Shown: piece after piece, positions 9,168 through 18,575 of the stretch
Position numbering within the stretch: the first letter of the stretch is position 1
Layout of the letters: each line of letters starts with the position of its first letter
Assembly (NCBI RefSeq): GCF_000710775.1
Contig: NZ_JOJP01000001.1
Location: forward strand, 231,083 to 295,082
Direction: 5' to 3'
Length of the DNA: 64,000 bases
Origin: Endozoicomonas elysicola
GTDB taxonomy: Bacteria; Pseudomonadota; Gammaproteobacteria; Pseudomonadales; Endozoicomonadaceae
Translations under genes and position numbers: made by a program
Notes under the pieces: generated by a model
Database searches by the model: none
Told to the model about the DNA's origin: nothing
Seen by the model: only the letters and a program-made list of their open reading frames with translations

Positions 9168-9635
9168 ATGAGCCTTGATCGAATCGACAGAAAAATTCTC
9201 ACACTTTTGCAGGAGAATAATCGTTTAGCCAATGTTGAACTGGCTGAAAAAGTCGGACTCTCTCCACCAGCCTGCCTGAAAAGAGTCAGGCAGTTGCGTG
9301 AGTCGGGGGTTATTATTGGTGATGTATCGCTGGTTAACCCGGAGCTATCGGGTAACAAGATGACGATGCTCGTCTCGGTAGAAATGGAAAGGGATCGCAA
9401 AGATATCTACGCCCGGTTTCAGGCTTCCATCAACAGGGCACCAGAGGTTATAGAGTGTTATCAGACTACAGGCAGCTATGATTTCGTACTGATCGTATGT
9501 GTCAAAGACATTCAGGCATACGAAGTGTTTTTAGAGCGTGTTCTAAGAACAGACCCTAATATTCGTAAGTTCCAGAGCTCAGTGTCCATAAGGCGAATAA
9601 AATACGCTACCGCCATTGATATACAGCAGACATAA
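9168..9635 (+). CDS. Lrp/AsnC-family transcriptional regulator
   Basis: This 155-residue regulator has the N-terminal winged helix-turn-helix (LDRIDRKILTLLQENNRLAN, SPPACLKRVRQLRESGVI) and the C-terminal RAM ligand-binding domain (residues about 70-150, with YDFVLIVCVKD). Length and domain order are normal for Lrp-type DNA-binding proteins that sense amino acids. It is transcribed divergently from the nucleoside-gate gene across a 214-bp AT-rich spacer, so it might regulate that neighbour or itself. Confidence 0.9.
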   Translation: MSLDRIDRKILTLLQENNRLANVELAEKVGLSPPACLKRVRQLRESGVIIGDVSLVNPELSGNKMTMLVSVEMERDRKDIYARFQASINRAPEVIECYQTTGSYDFVLIVCVKDIQAYEVFLERVLRTDPNIRKFQSSVSIRRIKYATAIDIQQT

Positions 9636-9752
9636 GGTCATTTCAGTAATACGATGAAATGGATGAATCATGGCCTGACCTGATACTGGCCTTTCCTTAC
9701 CCAATGCCAGTTCCTTACCTCTGAACTACCTACTGTTCTTTACCATAATAAA

Positions 9753-9802
9753 AAACCGTCCAGCGCTACCCTCAAGATTCATAGGGTAGCGCTGGACGGT
9801 TT
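9753..9802 (-). terminator. Strong terminator between the Lrp-type gene and glmS
   Basis: A perfect 20-bp stem (aaaccgtccagcgctaccct with its complement) and a 10-base loop. Read on the minus strand it is followed by a T-run, so it ends the glmU-glmS transcript; it may also stop transcription coming from the Lrp-type gene. Confidence 0.88.
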
Positions 9803-9855
9803 CAGTATGAAATATTATTACTCACCAATACAAAGCCAGTGGCTGACAAGACTTA

Positions 9856-11688
9856 TTATTCCACAGTCACTGACTTAGCCAGGTTGCGTGGTTGGTCAAC
9901 ATCCGTTCCTTTGATGATGGCAACGTAGTAAGAAAGCAGCTGAAGAGGAATGGTATAAAGAATAGGAGCAATAATTTCCGGCGCTTCCTCTACCGGCAAT
10001 ACACTCACTCCTTCACCATTCTTCAACTTGGCGTGTTTATCCGCAAAAACAAACAGCTGGCCACCCCTTGCCCGAACCTCTTCCATATTGGATTTCAGTT
10101 TTTCCAGCAGGTCATTGTTCGGTGCAACCACAATAACTGGCATATCGTTATCGATCAGTGCCAGTGGACCGTGTTTCAGCTCACCAGCAGCATACGCTTC
10201 CGCATGGATGTAGGAGATTTCCTTAAGCTTCAAAGCCCCTTCCATGGCAATCGGGTACTGGCTGCCACGACCCAGGAATAAACTGTGATGTTTATCGGCA
10301 AAGGCTTCTGCCATGGCTTCAATATCATCACTCAGAGCAAGCGTATTCTTGAGAATATGCGGCAGGTTTCGCAATGAGGAAACGACATGTGACTCCTGCT
10401 CGGGCGTCATACCGGTATGACGGCCAATAGCGGTTACCAACATCAGAAGAGCGGTTAACTGTGTGGTAAATGCCTTGGTAGAGGCCACTCCGATCTCGGC
10501 ACCAGCCCGGGTCATCAGGGCAATATCAGACTCACGTACCATGGAAGAGCCAGGCACATTGCAGATACTGAGTGAAGCCATGTAGCCGAGCTCTTTAGCT
10601 AGTTTTAACGCGGCAAGGGTATCTGCTGTTTCTCCAGACTGAGAGATGGTGACAAACAGACAGTCGTCCGGCACAAAGAATTTCCGATAACGAAACTCGG
10701 AGGCAATCTCAACCCGACAGGGAATGCCCGCCAACTCCTCAAACCAGTAACGCGCAACCATGGCCGCATGGTAGCTGGTGCCGCAGGCAACAATCTGTAC
10801 CGCACGGGTTTTATTGAGAATTTCCTGACCTTCTTTGCCAAGAATATCGAGATTGAGCTGATGTTCACCAAGACGGCCTTCCAGCGTATTGGCAATCGCT
10901 TCTGGCTGCTCATGGATCTCTTTCAGCATGTAGTGACGGTAAGGGCCTTTATCTCCGGCATCATGCTCAACATCACTCTCCCGGGCATCGCGTTCAACCG
11001 GGTTCCCGGAAGCATCCAGAACTGTGACCTGTGTGCGGGTTACTTCCGCCACATCACCTTCTTCCAGAAACATGAAACGCCGGGTTACCGGGAACAGAGC
11101 AAGCTGGTCAGAGGCGATAAAGTGTTCACCAATACCAAGACCGATCACCAGTGGGCTGCCGGAACGGGCAACCACAAGACGTTCAGTATCGTTACAGTCC
11201 ATCACCACCATGCCATAGGCACCTTCAAGTCTGGCCACTGCTTTCTGCACAGCCACCAGCAGGGAATCACTGCTCTTAAGCTCAAGACTGACCAGATGAG
11301 CAATGACTTCAGTATCAGTATCGGAGGTAAAGACGAAGCCCTCTGCCTGAAGAAAGGTTCTCAGCGTTTCATGATTCTCAATAATACCATTATGAACAAC
11401 CGCAATATGATCACCGGATACGTGTGGGTGAGCGTTACGCTCGTTGGGTTCACCATGGGTAGCCCAACGTGTATGAGCAATACCGGTTCCACCTTGAAGT
11501 GGGTTTTGAGCAACCGCATCTGCCAGTTCAGAGACTTTACCGGTGCGCCTTTCTCTCTGGAGTTCACCATTGGCATTAATGATGGCTACACCCGCCGAGT
11601 CATAACCACGATATTCAAGGCGGCGAAGCCCCTCCAGCAGAATATCTGCCACATCCCTTTGCGCTACAGCACCAACAATCCCACACAT
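9856..11688 (-). CDS. glmS: Glutamine-fructose-6-phosphate aminotransferase (isomerizing)
   Basis: A full-length 610-residue enzyme making glucosamine-6-phosphate for peptidoglycan and LPS. It starts MCGIVGAV, so the catalytic N-terminal Cys of the glutaminase domain is present (with RGYDSAG and [10 protein letters not shown]). Two SIS sugar-isomerase domains follow ([41 protein letters not shown]), and the C-terminus ends LAKSVTVE as expected. It lies 83 bp downstream of glmU with a small hairpin in the gap, so the two form the common glmUS unit. Confidence 0.98.
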   Translation of the reverse strand: MCGIVGAVAQRDVADILLEGLRRLEYRGYDSAGVAIINANGELQRERRTGKVSELADAVAQNPLQGGTGIAHTRWATHGEPNERNAHPHVSGDHIAVVHNGIIENHETLRTFLQAEGFVFTSDTDTEVIAHLVSLELKSSDSLLVAVQKAVARLEGAYGMVVMDCNDTERLVVARSGSPLVIGLGIGEHFIASDQLALFPVTRRFMFLEEGDVAEVTRTQVTVLDASGNPVERDARESDVEHDAGDKGPYRHYMLKEIHEQPEAIANTLEGRLGEHQLNLDILGKEGQEILNKTRAVQIVACGTSYHAAMVARYWFEELAGIPCRVEIASEFRYRKFFVPDDCLFVTISQSGETADTLAALKLAKELGYMASLSICNVPGSSMVRESDIALMTRAGAEIGVASTKAFTTQLTALLMLVTAIGRHTGMTPEQESHVVSSLRNLPHILKNTLALSDDIEAMAEAFADKHHSLFLGRGSQYPIAMEGALKLKEISYIHAEAYAAGELKHGPLALIDNDMPVIVVAPNNDLLEKLKSNMEEVRARGGQLFVFADKHAKLKNGEGVSVLPVEEAPEIIAPILYTIPLQLLSYYVAIIKGTDVDQPRNLAKSVTVE

Positions 11689-11733
11689 AGTTTTTTGATC
11701 CCTTATGTCATCAAAAACGTTGCCAAAGTCATC

Positions 11734-11759
11734 AGGGAGCGCAATGTCATCCGCTCCCT
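11734..11759 (-). promoter_or_regulatory. Small hairpin in the glmU-glmS gap
   Basis: Arms agggagcg and cgctccct (8 bp) with a 10-base loop lie 13 bp past the glmU stop. No T-run follows, so it is more likely an RNA stability or processing element than a terminator. Regulation of glmS by small RNA in enteric bacteria is known; nothing in the sequence proves it here. Confidence 0.3.
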
Positions 11760-11771
11760 CTCAGGCGAATT

Positions 11772-13148
11772 TCAGTCTTCTTTTACCGGGCGCTGCCAAC
11801 CTTCTATATTCCGCTGCTTCCCACGGGCAACCGCCAGCTGTTCATCAGGAATATCTTTGGTAATTGTGGAACCAGCACCAGTCGTTGCACCACGCCCAAT
11901 AGTGACAGGAGCAACCAGTGAGCTGTTGCTGCCAATAAAGGCACCATCGCCAATAACGGTTTTAAATTTATTAACACCATCGTAATTGCAGGTGATCGTA
12001 CCGGCACCAACATTTACTCCTTCACCGATCTGGGAGTCACCCACATAGCTGAGGTGGTTGACCTTACTGCCTTTACCAATAACGGTTTTCTTGATTTCAA
12101 CGAAGTTTCCAACCCGAGCTTTTTCCTGAAGCTCAGTTCCCGGACGCAGACGTGCAAACGGGCCGACCTCACAGCCTGCGGCAACAACCGCATCTTCCAG
12201 AATGGAGTGAGCTTTTATAATGGCACCTTCGCCAATGATAGAGTTGCGAATAACACAGCCCGGTTCGATGTAAACGTTATCTGCCAGTTGAACGTTACCT
12301 TCCAGAACGACATTGATATCCAGAGTGATATCCTGGCCTGCTTTCACATCTCCACGAATGTCCAGACGACGCGGATCAATAATGGTGACACCATTAACCA
12401 TCAGGTTGGTGGCCAGCTGCTTTTGGCGAGCCCTTTCCAGCTCCATGAGCTGAACACGGCTATTAACACCTTCTACTTCAATGGGGATTTGTGGCTGGAC
12501 ATGAATAACCGGCGTGTCTTCTACCACGGCCATCGAGACAATATCCGTCAGATAGAACTCATGCTGGACATTCTCATTCTTCAGGCCATTCACCCAGCCA
12601 CTCACTTTATTGCCGGGAATGGCCATGATGCCGGTATTCACTTCATTAATGGCAAGCTGCTCAGGGGTAGCATCCTTATCTTCAACAATGGCCTGAATAT
12701 TGCCAAAACCGTCACGGATAATACGACCATAACCGGAAGGGTTGGCCAGGTTGATGGTCAGCAGACCCAGACGTTCACCATTACTGGCCGCCAGAAGTGA
12801 CTGTAAAGAGGAAGAATGGATCAGGGGAACATCGCCATAGAGTACCAGTACAACATCAGCACCCTGGCAACCCGGCAGAGCCTGCTGAACAGCATGGCCT
12901 GTGCCCAACTGTTCTTCCTGTACCACCCAGTTCAGATCGTAATGACCCAGTGCTGCTTTTACCTGCTCTGCCCCATGACCAATCACTACATGGATCTTTC
13001 CCTCACCCACCTTTCTCTGGGTATGCTGGGCACTGAGAATAACGTGCTCCAGCATGGGCTTGCCAGCAATGCGATGAAGCACTTTTGGCAGTTTTGATTT
13101 CATACGACTGCCCTGGCCGGCAGCAAGAATAACGATATCAGCTCTCAT
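11772..13148 (-). CDS. glmU: Bifunctional GlmU: GlcNAc-1-P uridyltransferase / GlcN-1-P acetyltransferase
   Basis: A 458-residue cytoplasmic enzyme giving UDP-GlcNAc. The N-terminal pyrophosphorylase domain has the signature LAAGQGSRMKSKLPKVLH and VLVLYGDVPLI. From about residue 250 the left-handed beta-helix shows the hexapeptide pattern (for example VGNFVEIKKTVIGKGSKVNH), and the acetyltransferase site has NYDGVNKFKT and GSNSSLVAPVTIG. It is upstream of glmS on the same strand. The usual atp operon is not next to it in this window. Confidence 0.98.
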   Translation of the reverse strand: MRADIVILAAGQGSRMKSKLPKVLHRIAGKPMLEHVILSAQHTQRKVGEGKIHVVIGHGAEQVKAALGHYDLNWVVQEEQLGTGHAVQQALPGCQGADVVLVLYGDVPLIHSSSLQSLLAASNGERLGLLTINLANPSGYGRIIRDGFGNIQAIVEDKDATPEQLAINEVNTGIMAIPGNKVSGWVNGLKNENVQHEFYLTDIVSMAVVEDTPVIHVQPQIPIEVEGVNSRVQLMELERARQKQLATNLMVNGVTIIDPRRLDIRGDVKAGQDITLDINVVLEGNVQLADNVYIEPGCVIRNSIIGEGAIIKAHSILEDAVVAAGCEVGPFARLRPGTELQEKARVGNFVEIKKTVIGKGSKVNHLSYVGDSQIGEGVNVGAGTITCNYDGVNKFKTVIGDGAFIGSNSSLVAPVTIGRGATTGAGSTITKDIPDEQLAVARGKQRNIEGWQRPVKED

Positions 13149-13554
13149 GGTAGCCTCAATATAAAAGGCGCCTGTTTCTGAAAAAGCAGGCTTTTACTTT
13201 TAACTGTGTCGTCTGGTAATTCAAAAACAAAAGAAGCATCAGGCGTAAAGTCTGATAAAACGAAGCTTTTGTCAGGGGAAAGCTACCAGGACAGTGAATC
13301 ATGTTTTTCGGAAGTGTCAGAAATACTTAACCATTTCAGCTCTTCATACATTCTATGGCTGTTGTTTATTGCCAGTATAGAATTGCAAAAATCCGAATAT
13401 TTTGACTAGGTTATCGCCAGAAGATAAAAAGACAACCCTATTTGTCATAAAATAATTGACAATAATCCTTCGTATAAGGATACGGTCTGATCATTAGACA
13501 GCAACTTCAGCCGATAGCCAGTCTGGGCATATTCATCGAACCAGAGTGAGATCA
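13149..13554. other. Spacer of about 400 bp without a supported gene
   Basis: This stretch lies between divergent glmU and the repeat protein and should hold both promoters. A short open frame (13206-13409, GTG start) ends in a hydrophobic patch but has no family features or good ribosome site. I could not pick a convincing -35/-10 pair. Confidence 0.4.
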
Positions 13555-14712
13555 ATGGCGGAAAGCGTTGGCAGACCGAATACCAGTACAGATATAAATA
13601 CGGTTCAGAAAGAGGGAGCACTAAAGACAGCCTGTAAATGGGGAGAAAGAGTCGTCCGTAGTCTATTGTCAGAAAGAAAAAGTATTAACGCCCCTTTCAA
13701 TTCAAAAGATAACTCCGAGCAACTGACTGGTAATTTCAAGACGTTAGAAAGTTATAAGATTGAGTCTCGTCCGGTCTTTAACATACTACCTCCATCGAAA
13801 AAAAGTCTCCCTGCCATCAAAGCCTTAAAGCCAGAGCTTTTCAGCTATGTTGAACAACAATTAACCAAGAACTTAATAGCTAAAGGCTATTCTAAGAAGG
13901 GGGCTGAACTGCATATTGTCAGTTGGAAAGCCGTCTGTAACGACAACTTCGTTCAAATCGCCGATAAGGTCAGGTCTGCACCATTTCTGCAGAGCGATCA
14001 TCAGAAACGTTTTAACTGGTGTAAAAAGCAACTAATACAACGAGGCTTCTCAACCTATGAAGCAGAACATGAGGCAACCAAGGCCGTTATGATTGACTGC
14101 CAGAAGTCCTCTCAGAACAGGTCATACAGCCCAGGCAGCTCCTCTGAGTACCTTATCAATTTGCCTAACCCCAAAAAAAATATTCAGCAAAAATATCCCC
14201 CTTCATGGGGTATTGAATGGCTCATGCAAAGTGGCTATTCACAGCTTGATGCTGAAATCTCAGCTGAATGTGCCTGGGAGTTTTTCGCCGAAGACACGGA
14301 TCTGTTTGCACTATGGGCAAAAGGGCTTTCAACAGGGGAAGTGCAAAACAGGAAGGCAGATGTCCTTTTTGAAAAGTACGGAGGAAATACGCCTGACGGA
14401 CCTGATGCAGATATTAGAGAAAAAGTGTTTGCAGAGCTTTCTCGCCTTCCAGACAGCTTCCAATCAGAAATACGAGTCAAGCTGGACTGTATATTACCAC
14501 CAGAAATGATTGCTGATGACCTTCTTGAGCGGTTTGGTATCAATAGTCTGGAGGGTGCTGATTATGATGTTCTTGAAAAAGCCAGACAGATACTTGCCCA
14601 TCACCCAAAGGGATTTCGAGAAGAAGTTATTGCCTTTATGGAGCTTTTGTTAAATCCCGAGGATGATGCTCCACTTTATCAAGCACCGCCGCCACCAAAA
14701 GATAGCGCTTAG
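13555..14712 (+). CDS. Unknown protein built of two repeat types
   Basis: I do not recognise the family. From ATG 13555 (GTG 13546 is possible) it has about 385 residues and no signal peptide. Three N-terminal units share a helical pattern with G-[YF]-S-x3-A-E: AKGYSKKGAE, QRGFSTYEAE and QSGYSQLDAE, spaced about 45-80 residues apart. Two C-terminal units of about 48 residues share the form A-D-x-L-x-E-[KR]-[YF]-G-x-N followed by [DE]-G-[PA] and an LD/LL-rich helix (FEKYGGNTPDG, LERFGINSLEG). The tail is proline-rich (QAPPPPKDSA). A related fragment lies just downstream. A host-directed effector or adaptor role is possible but unproven. Confidence 0.75.
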   Translation: MAESVGRPNTSTDINTVQKEGALKTACKWGERVVRSLLSERKSINAPFNSKDNSEQLTGNFKTLESYKIESRPVFNILPPSKKSLPAIKALKPELFSYVEQQLTKNLIAKGYSKKGAELHIVSWKAVCNDNFVQIADKVRSAPFLQSDHQKRFNWCKKQLIQRGFSTYEAEHEATKAVMIDCQKSSQNRSYSPGSSSEYLINLPNPKKNIQQKYPPSWGIEWLMQSGYSQLDAEISAECAWEFFAEDTDLFALWAKGLSTGEVQNRKADVLFEKYGGNTPDGPDADIREKVFAELSRLPDSFQSEIRVKLDCILPPEMIADDLLERFGINSLEGADYDVLEKARQILAHHPKGFREEVIAFMELLLNPEDDAPLYQAPPPPKDSA

Positions 14713-14825
14713 CAGCTCCCAGTCTCTCCAAAGAATGTCGACAAGTAGCTTATTTTTTATTCTGAATACAGGAAGCTCTACCATCAGACCCTCAGCTCAG
14801 TTAAATGGTAAGTAGTTTCGGATGA

Positions 14826-15329
14826 GCTCCCTCTCTGAAATATTTTTGCCCTTTCCGGCTACCCTCTTCTCCCCGGTTTGACAATATAACGGCTCTTAAA
14901 GCTGAAGCGATTTATCAACGTTATGGAGGAAATTATCCGGATGGATCAGAGCCTGATACTTTGTACAAGGCGATGAAACATGACCTATTAACATCATCCC
15001 CAGACTTTACCAGTGGTGTTGTAAAACAGCTTGAGGACAAACTGAGTCCAGAGCGAGTAGTAGAACAATTGCTAATCAAACACCCAGGTGAAGCAGGGCA
15101 ACAGTTTTTCTCCGGTGATCGAGTCACACTCCCAGACTCATGGGATACTTTGAAAATACTGGAGGCAAGCAAGCACGATATTTTTTTTGATAGTAACGAG
15201 TTTCAAGATGAGGTGCTGGCGATTCTTGACCTGATTCTGCTCCCAAAAGATGCCCCGGGCCAGCCTCCCCCTTTACTACCAATGCATCCATCTAGCCGGC
15301 ACACTAATAATAGAAAACCGGGTTCATAG
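14826..15329 (+). pseudogene. Fragment of a relative of the upstream repeat protein
   Basis: The frame is open from 14826 to 15329 but has no ATG before the homologous part. It encodes YQRYGGNYPDG, the same unit seen twice at the end of the upstream protein, then a second longer unit ending in EVLAILDLILLPKDAP and a proline-rich tail (PPPLLP). It is in a different frame from the upstream gene and lacks the N-terminal repeats. It is best read as a decayed partial duplicate; translation from TTG 14961 is possible but would begin inside the repeat. Confidence 0.65.
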
Positions 15330-15426
15330 AGACACACTTTTCTATAAACTGCCTACTGTTTATATTTTTACTTGTATTATGGTTGATGTTTGCAAGGACA
15401 TTTACCGGATAGCCATACTTAAATTT

Positions 15427-16167
15427 ATGAATCTTGATACTCTGGAAAACTTGGGACTCAACCAACGGGAAATCAGCACCTACCTGGCTCTCCTTAAGCT
15501 TGGATCAGCATCAATCAGGGATATCGCAGCTCAGACAGGCATCAACCGCGGCACCACCTATGAAACATTGAAAGATTTGGCAGGCAAAGGCGTTGTCAGT
15601 TACTTCCCCAAAGGTAAACGCCGTATTTTCTCGGCTGAGCCACCAGAAAAGCTTCTCGAACTGGCAGAAGAAAAGCGCCAGTCACTGGAAGCGACTATTG
15701 AAGAGATGAAGATCCGGCTGATCCCACAGCTGAATCACCTAAAACCGGATTTCAGTGCAGGAAACGTCCGTTTTTATGAAGGTGATAGCGGTATTGAGTT
15801 TGTTCTCAAAGATATTCTCAATACGGTGGCTCAGCAGAAAGAGCGGGAGTACAGCGTATTCTCATCGAAATTGATTCGACAACATCTTTACCGCCCTTTT
15901 CCCAACTACACACAACAGCGCATCCGGAAAAATATTAAGGTTCGGGTTATTGCTATTGGTGAAGGGGGTGAGGATGCCGAGCTCTCTGAGCGAAAATGGA
16001 TCGATGCCAAGGGACGAATGGATGCCAGTTATATTGCGATTTACCCCCCAAAAGTCGCAATGATTTCTCTTGGTTCCAGGAACTATCCTGTAGCAGTGGT
16101 GCTGGACTCACCGGAAATTGCTGCCGCTCAGCAAATTATATTTGAGACGCTCTGGAGCACTCTTTAA
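15427..16167 (+). CDS. TrmB-family transcriptional regulator
   Basis: From ATG 15427 this is a 246-residue protein (MNLDTLENLGLNQREISTYL). An earlier in-frame start would add 59 residues that overlap the repeat-protein fragment and look non-native. The N-terminal winged helix (ALLKLGSASIRDIAAQTGIN, TTYETLKDLAGKGVVS) is typical of TrmB-like regulators, followed by a coiled linker and a C-terminal effector domain (residues about 110-245). Some members sense sugars. It sits upstream of the Tsx-like channel gene on the same strand, so control of that gene is a reasonable guess. Confidence 0.82.
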   Translation: MNLDTLENLGLNQREISTYLALLKLGSASIRDIAAQTGINRGTTYETLKDLAGKGVVSYFPKGKRRIFSAEPPEKLLELAEEKRQSLEATIEEMKIRLIPQLNHLKPDFSAGNVRFYEGDSGIEFVLKDILNTVAQQKEREYSVFSSKLIRQHLYRPFPNYTQQRIRKNIKVRVIAIGEGGEDAELSERKWIDAKGRMDASYIAIYPPKVAMISLGSRNYPVAVVLDSPEIAAAQQIIFETLWSTL

Positions 16168-16316
16168 TTTCATAAGCCGGGGCAAAAGGCTGTCAATTCT
16201 TTCCTATACTTGACGCAACCTGGATCAGGGTTTGCGTCATGCTCGTCTGTATCCAGTTCTTCTTCATTTTTTCACACACCTCTACTCATCTATTGAGCCG
16301 GAAACGGAGCCTGATC

Positions 16317-17174
16317 GTGAAAAACTTCTGCCTGAAATCATGCTGGTTGATCAGTATCATCACGCTTGCCCCCTTAGCTTTTGCCACAGATTATAACGAT
16401 GGTATTCCGCCCAATAATGACTTTAAATGGATGAATCTGAACCTTATGTATGCCTATAAGGAGCAGCCAAGACCCAAAAATACGCCCAATGATGGGCATG
16501 ACTATTTAGAGCTGGAATTTGGTGGACGCTCAGGTATTCTGGATCTATATGGATATGTTGATGTCTTCAACCTGACCAATCGCGATAACAGTGATAAGAA
16601 AGGTCAGCCCAAGATGTTTATGAAATTCGCACCCCGACTATCTCTTAAGGATCTGTTCAAAAACCTTCCATGGGGGCCCGTTACTGACATCTATTTTGCT
16701 ACATTGTTTAACTGGGGAGGTGGTGGTGCCACAAACTATAACGAAAATGATGTCGGTATACCCAGTGAAGATACCAACAACTCATTCTGGGGAATTGGCT
16801 CTGATATTCAGGTTCCCTGGTTTGGCAAAATGGGTCTTAACCTCTATGGCCTGTACGACCTGAATAAAAAAGACTGGAATGGCCTGCAGATATCGACCAA
16901 CTGGTTTACTCCATTTTACACGTTTGATAATGGTAGTTTTCTCTCCTACCAAGGGTATATCGACTATCAGTTTGGTGCCAAAGATACTTTCGCTGGGAAC
17001 CCACAAGCTAAGCATGGCGGCGCGATGTTCAACGGCCTTTACTGGCACTTTGATAAATTTGCCCTTGGCTATGGTCTGAAGCTTTATTCTGATATTTATC
17101 TGGTCAAAAACAATACGAATAATATGAAATCTTCAGGAGCCAGCCATTACTTCGCTGTCACCTATAAATTCTAA
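16317..17174 (+). CDS. Tsx/OmpK-like nucleoside-specific outer-membrane channel
   Basis: The GTG at 16317 gives a clean signal peptide (VKNFCLKSCWLISIITLAPLAFA) split here as a Sec signal of about 23 residues; the longer reading adds an unlikely 26-residue leader. The mature protein of about 260 residues is rich in alternating aromatic beta-strands and ends in YF-x-VTYKF with the terminal Phe needed for outer-membrane assembly. NDFKWMNLNLMYAY and the DIYFATLFNWGG region match Tsx/OmpK. Known members let nucleosides cross the outer membrane. It follows a TrmB-like regulator. Confidence 0.82.
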   Translation: MKNFCLKSCWLISIITLAPLAFATDYNDGIPPNNDFKWMNLNLMYAYKEQPRPKNTPNDGHDYLELEFGGRSGILDLYGYVDVFNLTNRDNSDKKGQPKMFMKFAPRLSLKDLFKNLPWGPVTDIYFATLFNWGGGGATNYNENDVGIPSEDTNNSFWGIGSDIQVPWFGKMGLNLYGLYDLNKKDWNGLQISTNWFTPFYTFDNGSFLSYQGYIDYQFGAKDTFAGNPQAKHGGAMFNGLYWHFDKFALGYGLKLYSDIYLVKNNTNNMKSSGASHYFAVTYKF

Positions 17175-17440
17175 GAACCATTACAACCAAGATCTCTGCC
17201 CATTAACTTATTACCGGCAAGGATGCCAGCCTCACAGAGGCTAAAGTGCCATAGGCTAATTCAGCTCACCTCTGAATCTGATTTTTTGATCACAATAGTA
17301 AACAAGAAGCTATGAAGAATACTTATTTTTATAGATGATTTAGTGCTTACAAAATGCTTTCAGGATAATTAACTCATAAAGACACACGTACCAAAGAACA
17401 GATGTTATATTGTTGATAACTTTTCCCGGAAGCTGTCTTT

Positions 17441-18397
17441 ATGCACTCCAGACCAGCGGGTTCCTCAGTTACGCAGCATAGATCCTGGTCAAAGCTGATC
17501 ATCAAAACCTCTCTGACATCTATGCTTATCGCGCTGGCTTATTTCTGGACTGCTAATGAAAGCCAGAAGCCCAGTTATATTCCGGATAAAACGTACAAAC
17601 TCACTATTCTAAACACCAGTGAACTGACTCGTGAATATGATAATGAAAGGACAGATAGTAATGCGCAGCTAATTAAAAAACAGGAGCTTATTAATAAAAT
17701 ACGTAAAGAAGTAGAAGCCGATGGGGGCAAGCTGTTATTACTATCTGGAGGTGAGCTCAGTACTGATGATGACATCCTGAATCTAAAACAGCTAAACCAA
17801 CTGGGCTATAATGCCATGGCGGTCAGCCCATTATTATTTGATGAACCCATGAATAATATCCGTACACAGGAAGCTACAGCAGATTTCCCATTCCTTTCTG
17901 CCAATCTTTATGAATCTGAAACTGGCAGGCCTGTATTTGATGCCTATGCGTTATTTGATTTCGATGGCCTCCGTATTGCCGTTATGGGACTCACCAGACC
18001 GGGGTATCTCAATGATGAAATTGCAGAGTATCGCCGAGGTATTGAACTCATTGAACCCGAAGTAGCTGCCTCAGAGCTTATACCCTATCTCAGAAGACAG
18101 GCTGATATTGTTATTGTTGCTACTCACGCCATTCATTACCCCAAACCTTCAAACAATGGAAATAAGTCTGCTTCCCCAGTTTCAAAAATGGAAGGTATTG
18201 ACCTCATGGTAGGAAACAGCGCCCAGACACCCGACGAAGCCTATCGTGTTACAGAAACAAGTGCTTCTTTAAATATCTCTGCATGCTGCCCAAGCATTCG
18301 TCGTATTGATCTGGAGTTTCGTAATGGTGAGTTAAAGAAAACAAACTCTGTACAAATAAACCTGATTAGCAAAATAGATCCTGAACATGGTTACTGA
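17441..18397 (+). CDS. UshA-like 5'-nucleotidase N-domain, catalytic residues lost
   Basis: This 318-residue protein has a hydrophobic anchor or signal at about residues 18-39, then a domain that follows the UshA metallophosphatase domain closely (YKLTILNT, LLLLSGGE, LGYNAMAV, FPFLSANLY, LDLEFRNGE-like RRIDLEFRNGEL). At the metal sites, however, UshA TNDHH is TSELT, SGGD is SGGE, GNHEFD is SPLLFD and GGHSQ is GNSAQ; only the THxxH region keeps its histidines. The C-terminal nucleotide-binding domain is absent. It is therefore probably a pseudoenzyme in the periplasm, perhaps binding rather than cleaving a ligand. It follows the Tsx-like gene. Confidence 0.75.
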   Translation: MHSRPAGSSVTQHRSWSKLIIKTSLTSMLIALAYFWTANESQKPSYIPDKTYKLTILNTSELTREYDNERTDSNAQLIKKQELINKIRKEVEADGGKLLLLSGGELSTDDDILNLKQLNQLGYNAMAVSPLLFDEPMNNIRTQEATADFPFLSANLYESETGRPVFDAYALFDFDGLRIAVMGLTRPGYLNDEIAEYRRGIELIEPEVAASELIPYLRRQADIVIVATHAIHYPKPSNNGNKSASPVSKMEGIDLMVGNSAQTPDEAYRVTETSASLNISACCPSIRRIDLEFRNGELKKTNSVQINLISKIDPEHGY

Positions 18398-18575
18398 GTA
18401 CTTATTTAAATACAGCAATCAATATTAATAAGACCATCGTAACAAAATAAAAACCTTATCCTTCATTTAGCTTTAAATTCTCTTTTTATTCTATCGGTTA
18501 ATTTCTATCAGCTTCTGCCACAGCATCTATACTTGCTTCACTCAATCACTACCATTGATTTAGCAGGTACTTCCC

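Noticed and set aside
10768..11985. A 405-codon plus-strand open frame
   Set aside because: It lies antisense to glmS and glmU, both with clear motifs, and its translation shows no family features.
12054..12800. A 248-codon plus-strand open frame
   Set aside because: Antisense to glmU; composition follows the codon pattern of the real gene.
13206..13409. A 67-codon plus-strand frame upstream of the repeat protein
   Set aside because: Weak start context and no features beyond a short hydrophobic patch.
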